Source: Hirudinaria manillensis
Lineage: Eukaryota > Annelida > Clitellata > Hirudinida > Hirudinidae
Length of the DNA stretch: 64,000 nt
Assembly: GCA_034509925.1 (NCBI GenBank)
Contig: CM067538.1
Location: 3,339,001 to 3,403,000, forward strand
Reading direction: 5' to 3'
The notes beneath the pieces were generated by a model. The model was given only the letters and a program-made list of their open reading frames with translations. It was not told the DNA's origin and ran no database searches. The position numbers were made by a program, and so were the translations under genes. Positions 59,385 through 64,000 of this stretch are shown here, in pieces. Numbering within the stretch: the first letter of the stretch is position 1; every line of letters starts with the position of its first letter.

Positions 59385-61105
59385 ATTTACATTTATTTAT
59401 CTAATATTTTACATGCTCGATGTAATCCCGAAGGGATGTAAAGGCACGGCGACAAAAGCTCACAAATTTGCAGTCTATGAAATATAAAATAAAAAATAAA
59501 ATAAGATAAGGTTTACATAAAAGTGAGTGAACAGAATGGAATAAAATTAAATAATAGAGACAGGGAAAAAAGACAAACTATAGATTAAAGAATTATTGAT
59601 ATGAGGTCGCAAATAGATGAGTTTTCAGTCCGGATTTGAAGGCTTCTGACGACTGAGCCAGACGAATGTTCGGAGGAAGCAGGTTCCAGATCACAGGAGC
59701 GGCGACATAGAAGGCCCGATCACCCTGCCTGACACTGCGAGACCGTCGAACGACCAGGGTCCTAGTCTCGGATGAGCGGAGTGATGCCCAGGGACAGCTG
59801 TGGTACTAGTCAGTAGTTCAGTCAAGTACCGAGGGGCTTGACCTGTGGCGGCCTTGTAGACTAGGTGGGCAGTCTTGTACAGCACCCGCTCCGGGATCTT
59901 CAGCCAGTGAAGATTAGCAAGTACCGGGGAGATATGGTCCGCTATCCTCCCTCCTTGTATGAGCCTGGCGGCCGTGTTCATGACTGTCCAGGAAATAATA
60001 TCATGAAGACAGTCCGACAAACGACCAACAAGGGTAGGGGCATCATCAAGTTTGGAGTTGCCGTAGATCTGAATGTCATCGGCATACCGATGACTGAAAA
60101 GTCTATGTTTGGAGATGATGCTTTCAATGTCAGCCACGTATAGTGTGAACAATATAGGTCCTAAGACTGATCCCTGGGGAACGCCTGATTGCACAAGATG
60201 GATGGCACTAACAGATTGTGACGACACTATTGTCTCATGTCGTTCCGACAAATAATTTCTGAACCACTGCAGTGCCTTGTGACGAACTCCAAATGTTTCG
60301 TCCAACCTGGCGATGAGGATGTCATGGTCAACGGTGTCAAAGGCCGCTGACATGTCCAGCAGAAGGAGGGAGACCTGACCTGCATCGAATGCCATGCGTA
60401 TGTCAGGCACAACCTTCAATACGGCGGTCTCAGTGGAGTGATGGGGTCGATAGGCAGACTTTGTGCTGGGAAAGAGTGTATTGCTGTTGAGGTAGAACAG
60501 GAGGCGTCTAAGTACGAGTCGTTCGAGAAGCTTTGACATGACGCTTAGGTAGGATATTGGGCGGTACGATGAAGGTGCCTGCAGGTCGAGGGTGGGCTTC
60601 TTAAGTATGGGCTGAACTTGTGCCATCTTGAAGGAGTGGGGAACTTGGCCCAGGAACAAGGATTTGTTGAACAGGTGAACGACGAATGGAGCAAGAACAT
60701 GCGAGACCTTTTTCAGAAACCAAGTGGGTATTGGATCAAGTCCTGACTGCTTGTGGGGGAGGAAGTTGATGAGCTCCTGGATCTCGTCTATGGAGGTTGG
60801 CTGAAATTGCTGCAACTCCGAACCTGTGACACAGGGAAGGAAGTGAGGTGGCGGAGCATCACTCGTGGCTGAGAGGATGGCAGTCAGTTTTCCATCAAGG
60901 TACTCGCGGTAGACTGGAGGGGCTGGAGCAGCCAATCTGTTTGTGACGCTGCCTAGACCAGTAGCATCTCCGATGAGCTTCCATCTTCCTGCAGGTCATC
61001 TGTTCATAAACCGATCTTATCGCGAAGGCAGCTCGGACCTGGACTTCTTCCAAACTTCGCTCTAGATAAGGGATCGTCCATTTACACTGTTCTGCTTGTT
61101 GCACG
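59385..61105 (-). mobile_element. CR1/L2-type LINE, 5'-truncated and mutated
   Basis: Minus strand, left to right in transcript: a start fragment with a stop (about 61040), then a continuous frame 60935–59691 with reverse transcriptase motifs: HKQSGLDPIPTWFLKK, SYRPISYLSVMSKLLER, LLDMSAAFDTVDH, SGVPQGSVLGPILFTLY, RYADDIQIYG. The catalytic YADD is intact. After DIISWT about 100 residues are missing (internal deletion), and the frame resumes at NTAARLI and DHISPVLANLHWLKIPER. A frameshift near 59750 then restores QGDRAFYVAAPVIWN and a stop at about 59598. The 3' end (about 59385–59470) is rich in 'atgtaa' units, as in CR1/L2 tails. GC-richer than its surroundings. Not functional. Confidence 0.85.
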
Positions 61106-61495
61106 GCAACTCGGTCGTCTTTTTTTTTATATATATAGTATTATTTTTATATATATTAATTATATTGATATCAAAATTATGGTTTGCTTGCATCTTACTG
61201 ACGGCTTATATGGTATATACAAAAAATTTTTTCCCAAATTATGTCCAACCAACTAGCTTTTGTATAGGTATTCAATTACTCGTAAAATGAGCTACCTTAA
61301 TTCATTACTATATACATAACCTTAAAATATAATCTATACAACTCTCGAGCATACTATGAGAACATGTTCAAATGAAAATTGTTTGCAAATTGCTCGAGCT
61401 GACACCTGAAATCTTTCTCCTCCTCAGCTATGGGCATAAAACGAAATCAATAACTAGTGCAGCTCGACCACAATCACCTGATTTTATGCAGTGAG
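61106..61495. other. Intergenic
   Basis: AT-rich with a 'tatatata' run at about 61130–61160. Presumed promoter of the gene starting at 61496. Nothing else seen. Confidence 0.3.
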
Positions 61496-62095
61496 ATGAT
61501 AACGCTCAGCTACTTGTTAATTTTCGCAACGACTCTATTAATCCTATTTATTTCCATTAAGTTTTTAAGGCAGTCTAATGTCAAAGTGAGTAGAAGTTGG
61601 CTATTTCCAAACTCTATAATATGTTTCATTGCAAATTCCTTTTACAAGCAACCTAAATTGGAAGTTCCAAGTCCTCTTTGCACATGTGGGTTGCTTGAGC
61701 ATCAAAAGTTTAACAAATGGAAAAAATTGTGTGAACGACTTTGTGAAGAAAAGATCGAACTGTTCCAGCAGATTAAACAGTTGCAACTGATGAACAAAGA
61801 CTTAAAGTAAATTTTGCATATCTATGAAAAAGTCGGATTCTTAAAAATGAACTGCATAGCACAAAAATATGTTGAGATTTATCTGTCACACCCATAATGC
61901 TCAATATTTTATGATTTAGAAATATAATAGAGGGATATGAAAAAACACTTCAAAAACTAATTGGTGAGTACTTTTTAAACTCAGAATCTGAGTCCCTAAA
62001 ACTTCATTTAATTTGAGTATATTTCAGAAAATGATATGCTCTCGCAATTGAACACAGACCTCCATTCAATGAAAACAACTGTAGGACACCCCTGA
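61496..62095 (+). CDS. Small TM and coiled-coil protein, TACC-like
   Basis: Exons 61496–61805, about 61920–61970 and 62028–62095, phases exact, about 142 residues. Residues 1–25 form a hydrophobic span (LSYLLIFATTLLILFISI), a signal anchor. A cysteine-containing linker (SPLCTCGLLEHQ) leads into a heptad-like helix (KLCERLCEEKIELFQQIKQL) and MNKDLKNIIEGYEKTLQKLI. The last stretch resembles the start of the TACC coiled coil (human TACC: 'MRDVIAEYEKTIAQMIED' and 'TTDLNSMEKS'; here IIEGYEKTLQKLIEND and NTDLHSMKTT). It ends after another ten residues, so most of a TACC domain is absent. Either a truncated TACC relative or chance coiled-coil similarity; a transmembrane span is not a TACC feature. 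Confidence 0.45.
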
Positions 62096-62317
62096 CAGCT
62101 TTCCTGAGTTGACGTTTGACCATTTCACTTGAAACACATCAAACTGATGTTTCGACCAGAAAAAAGGACATCATTCGAACTAACTTTCTAATAACATTTC
62201 GCATTTTCTTAAAACATTTTATCAGAGAAAAGCAACTTTTTAAATGGCTTTTTATACAAGTTAATACAAATATGAATAGAAGAAAAATTTAATGTAATCT
62301 AGAATCAACATAAAAAA

Positions 62318-63999
62318 TTAAAGAGGAAAATCAACATTGAGCCAAAAGATATTGGTAATATCTGCTATTCTTCGAAATGATGGATGTTCTGCAACTAATT
62401 TAATCGGGAGTTTTTCATTTTTCATCTCTGTTCTGAAACCTCTAAAGATTTGGAATAATTCCTCCTGTTAAATAAATTTAATATTTAGTAAGGCAAATCA
62501 TGATCTTAATTGCAAATAATTTCAGTACATCTAGCTGGCTCCAATTCTACCATTGTTGAAATTTAGTTTAATATATCAATTTATGATAGCAAAATAAAAA
62601 TCCATTGCTGCTTTTTTGAAAGCCTCACACGGAGCCAGGTATCAAATTAATCAAAATGCCATTTCATATTTCCTTAGATCACAGATTATTAATAATGGAA
62701 TATAATTTAATAAACTGCTATACCAAAGATTGAGTTCTAAGTACTGCTTCAGGCTCTGTTGAAAAATGCTTTTTAGCCATGGTGGCATTTTTTAGTCATT
62801 GGTGGAATAACACTTTATAATCGTTAATTAATAGTTATATAGATAATGCCCTTACTTATACCATATAGATGCCATCTGCAAAAATATTTTCAATAGTTTT
62901 TATAAGGACATTAATATGCTGTTTTGACTTTGAATATTTTGACAATTAAATTGTAAACTTGTATCACCATTTATTAACTTTGTTATTAAGCAATAATCAA
63001 TAATGAAATGTAGCAGATAGGAGAGAGACAGCAGACTTCAATACTCCAGACTAACAAGGAACATCTTTATAATTTATATCTCACATCTTCCAGCCATCGT
63101 GAGATTAGTCACATTAATGGAATACTTCCATCAAACTTGACTTCACATTATTTAGTTTGTAGACAAACAGGTTATAGCAATATTTAACATTAGCCATCAA
63201 TTTAGTTATTGTTCCACTAACAATTTGCAATTCAAAAACCTATTACCTTAAAACTATACATAAATATAGCCATGTCTCTCCTACATGTTTTTGCTTATGA
63301 TAAAGATGCTACTTTTTATTAAACCATATTGAAATTATGTTCTTTGATACACCTATTTAACTGAGGGATCTGAAGCAAGAAGAAATATGACTTTGTGGAA
63401 AGGAAGTTGTTATTATTATGGACAATTAATTAACTAAGTCTGGAATGACTGTCTATTTTGAAAGTATTTTGTGGAAAGGTGAGTCTTTTGGTCTTTGACT
63501 GAGCATCTAAGTATCTAAATTACCAATCCTATTGATATCCAAGTTTTTAAAATAAACTCTTGAACTATAAAATAAAAATTAGAACTTACCATTTTGTTGA
63601 TATTGTAATAAAATCTTGAACCCTGCTTCCCAATTAGTGATAATGGACACAAGACCTGTTTTGAAATAAACATTCATTCAATTTTAGAAAAGGCCAACAA
63701 GCAAATTGTAAATTTTAACAAAAGATTGGATACTTGCATAAAAAATGTTTTGATAAAGATAAGAATGGTGATAAAAATTTGAATTTTTGAAGAAGTTTTT
63801 AAATAATATTATCAATGAGAGCCTTTAAACTTTCCTGACCTTATAAAGCTTTTTTGCAGAAATGAATTTTCCATCATCTAAGCTGGGAAAAGTGTTGGTA
63901 ATTATGTACAGCTTATATTGCGATAAATTTAAAGCAACTAGTAAAGTTAAAAATAAATAAGAATTTGATAAATACCTATGCATCCCAGTTTCCAGGCCA
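62318..63999 (-). CDS. Unrecognised gene, 3' exons (5' end beyond window)
   Basis: Terminal exon 62464–62318 (49 codons with stop) reads ELFQIFRGFRTEMKNEKLP, then LVAEHPSFRRIADITNIFWL and ends NVDFPL. Preceding exon 63655–63590 (VLCPLSLIGKQGSRFYYNIN), phase 0 on both sides with GT/AG sites. Further upstream about 63915–63843 reads ITNTFPSLDDGKFISAKKLY and fits phase; a further exon may begin at about 63999–63976, but its phase does not fit simply. The blocks look like a folded conserved domain, but I do not recognise it. Confidence 0.55.
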
Positions 64000-64000
64000 T

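Noticed and set aside
59865..60143. Plus-strand frame inside the LINE
   Set aside because: Antisense of the reverse transcriptase coding region.
1..64000. Bacterial-type operon, CRISPR array or phage-like system
   Set aside because: All confident genes have spliceosomal introns and are animal families; no regularly spaced repeats and no ribosome-binding-site pattern.

Overview
The window is a stretch of animal nuclear DNA: strongly AT-rich, with short-exon genes split by GT–AG introns, and littered with decayed transposons. STIM, Smoothened, Polyhomeotic, UNC-93, MARVEL and THOC1 homologues together mean a metazoan. The divergence from vertebrate proteins and the repeat mix (Helitrons, Tc1/mariner, MULE, CR1/L2 LINEs, a restriction-endonuclease-type retroelement, an LTR-type integrase) suggest an invertebrate. 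I cannot name the phylum from the sequence alone. Gene models were spliced by eye, by joining reading frames across consensus splice sites, and checked against remembered family alignments.

Layout: (1) 1–4976, minus: STIM, calcium sensor of the endoplasmic reticulum, running off the left edge. (2) 5.6–7.0 kb: repeat and transposon debris. (3) 7920–12040, plus: THOC1 of the mRNA-export THO complex, complete with its C-terminal death domain. (4) 12.6 kb, minus: MULE transposase remnant. (5) 13597–16693, plus: a multi-exon gene I do not recognise. (6) 16.85–17.17 kb, minus: casein kinase 1 pseudogene. (7) 17.2–20.0 kb: repeats. (8) 20002–24954, minus: Polyhomeotic (PRC1) with HD1, FCS zinc finger and SAM. 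(9) 25197–25541, plus: tiny two-exon gene divergent from Polyhomeotic. (10) 26.77–32.40 kb, minus: unrecognised coiled-coil protein. (11) 33633–40315, minus: Smoothened, ten exons, complete. (12) 40.5–44.4 kb: retroelement and mariner remains. (13) 45516–51708, minus: UNC-93-like membrane protein with a GC–AG intron and an intron packed with Helitrons. (14) 52.1–53.9 kb: LINE and mariner remnants. (15) 55350–56128, minus: MARVEL/CMTM-like membrane protein. (16) 59.4–61.1 kb, minus: CR1/L2-type LINE. (17) 61496–62095, plus: small TM and coiled-coil gene resembling the start of a TACC domain. (18) 62318 to the right edge, minus: 3' end of an unrecognised gene.

The genes do not form one pathway; they are ordinary neighbours in a eukaryotic genome. 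The interesting structure is at the gene/transposon interface: three copies of one retroelement endonuclease tail at 37–42.6 kb (two antisense inside Smoothened introns), and a Helitron with intact ends sitting 24 bp from a GC–AG splice donor of UNC-93. I found no convincing novel defence, biosynthetic or CRISPR-like system.
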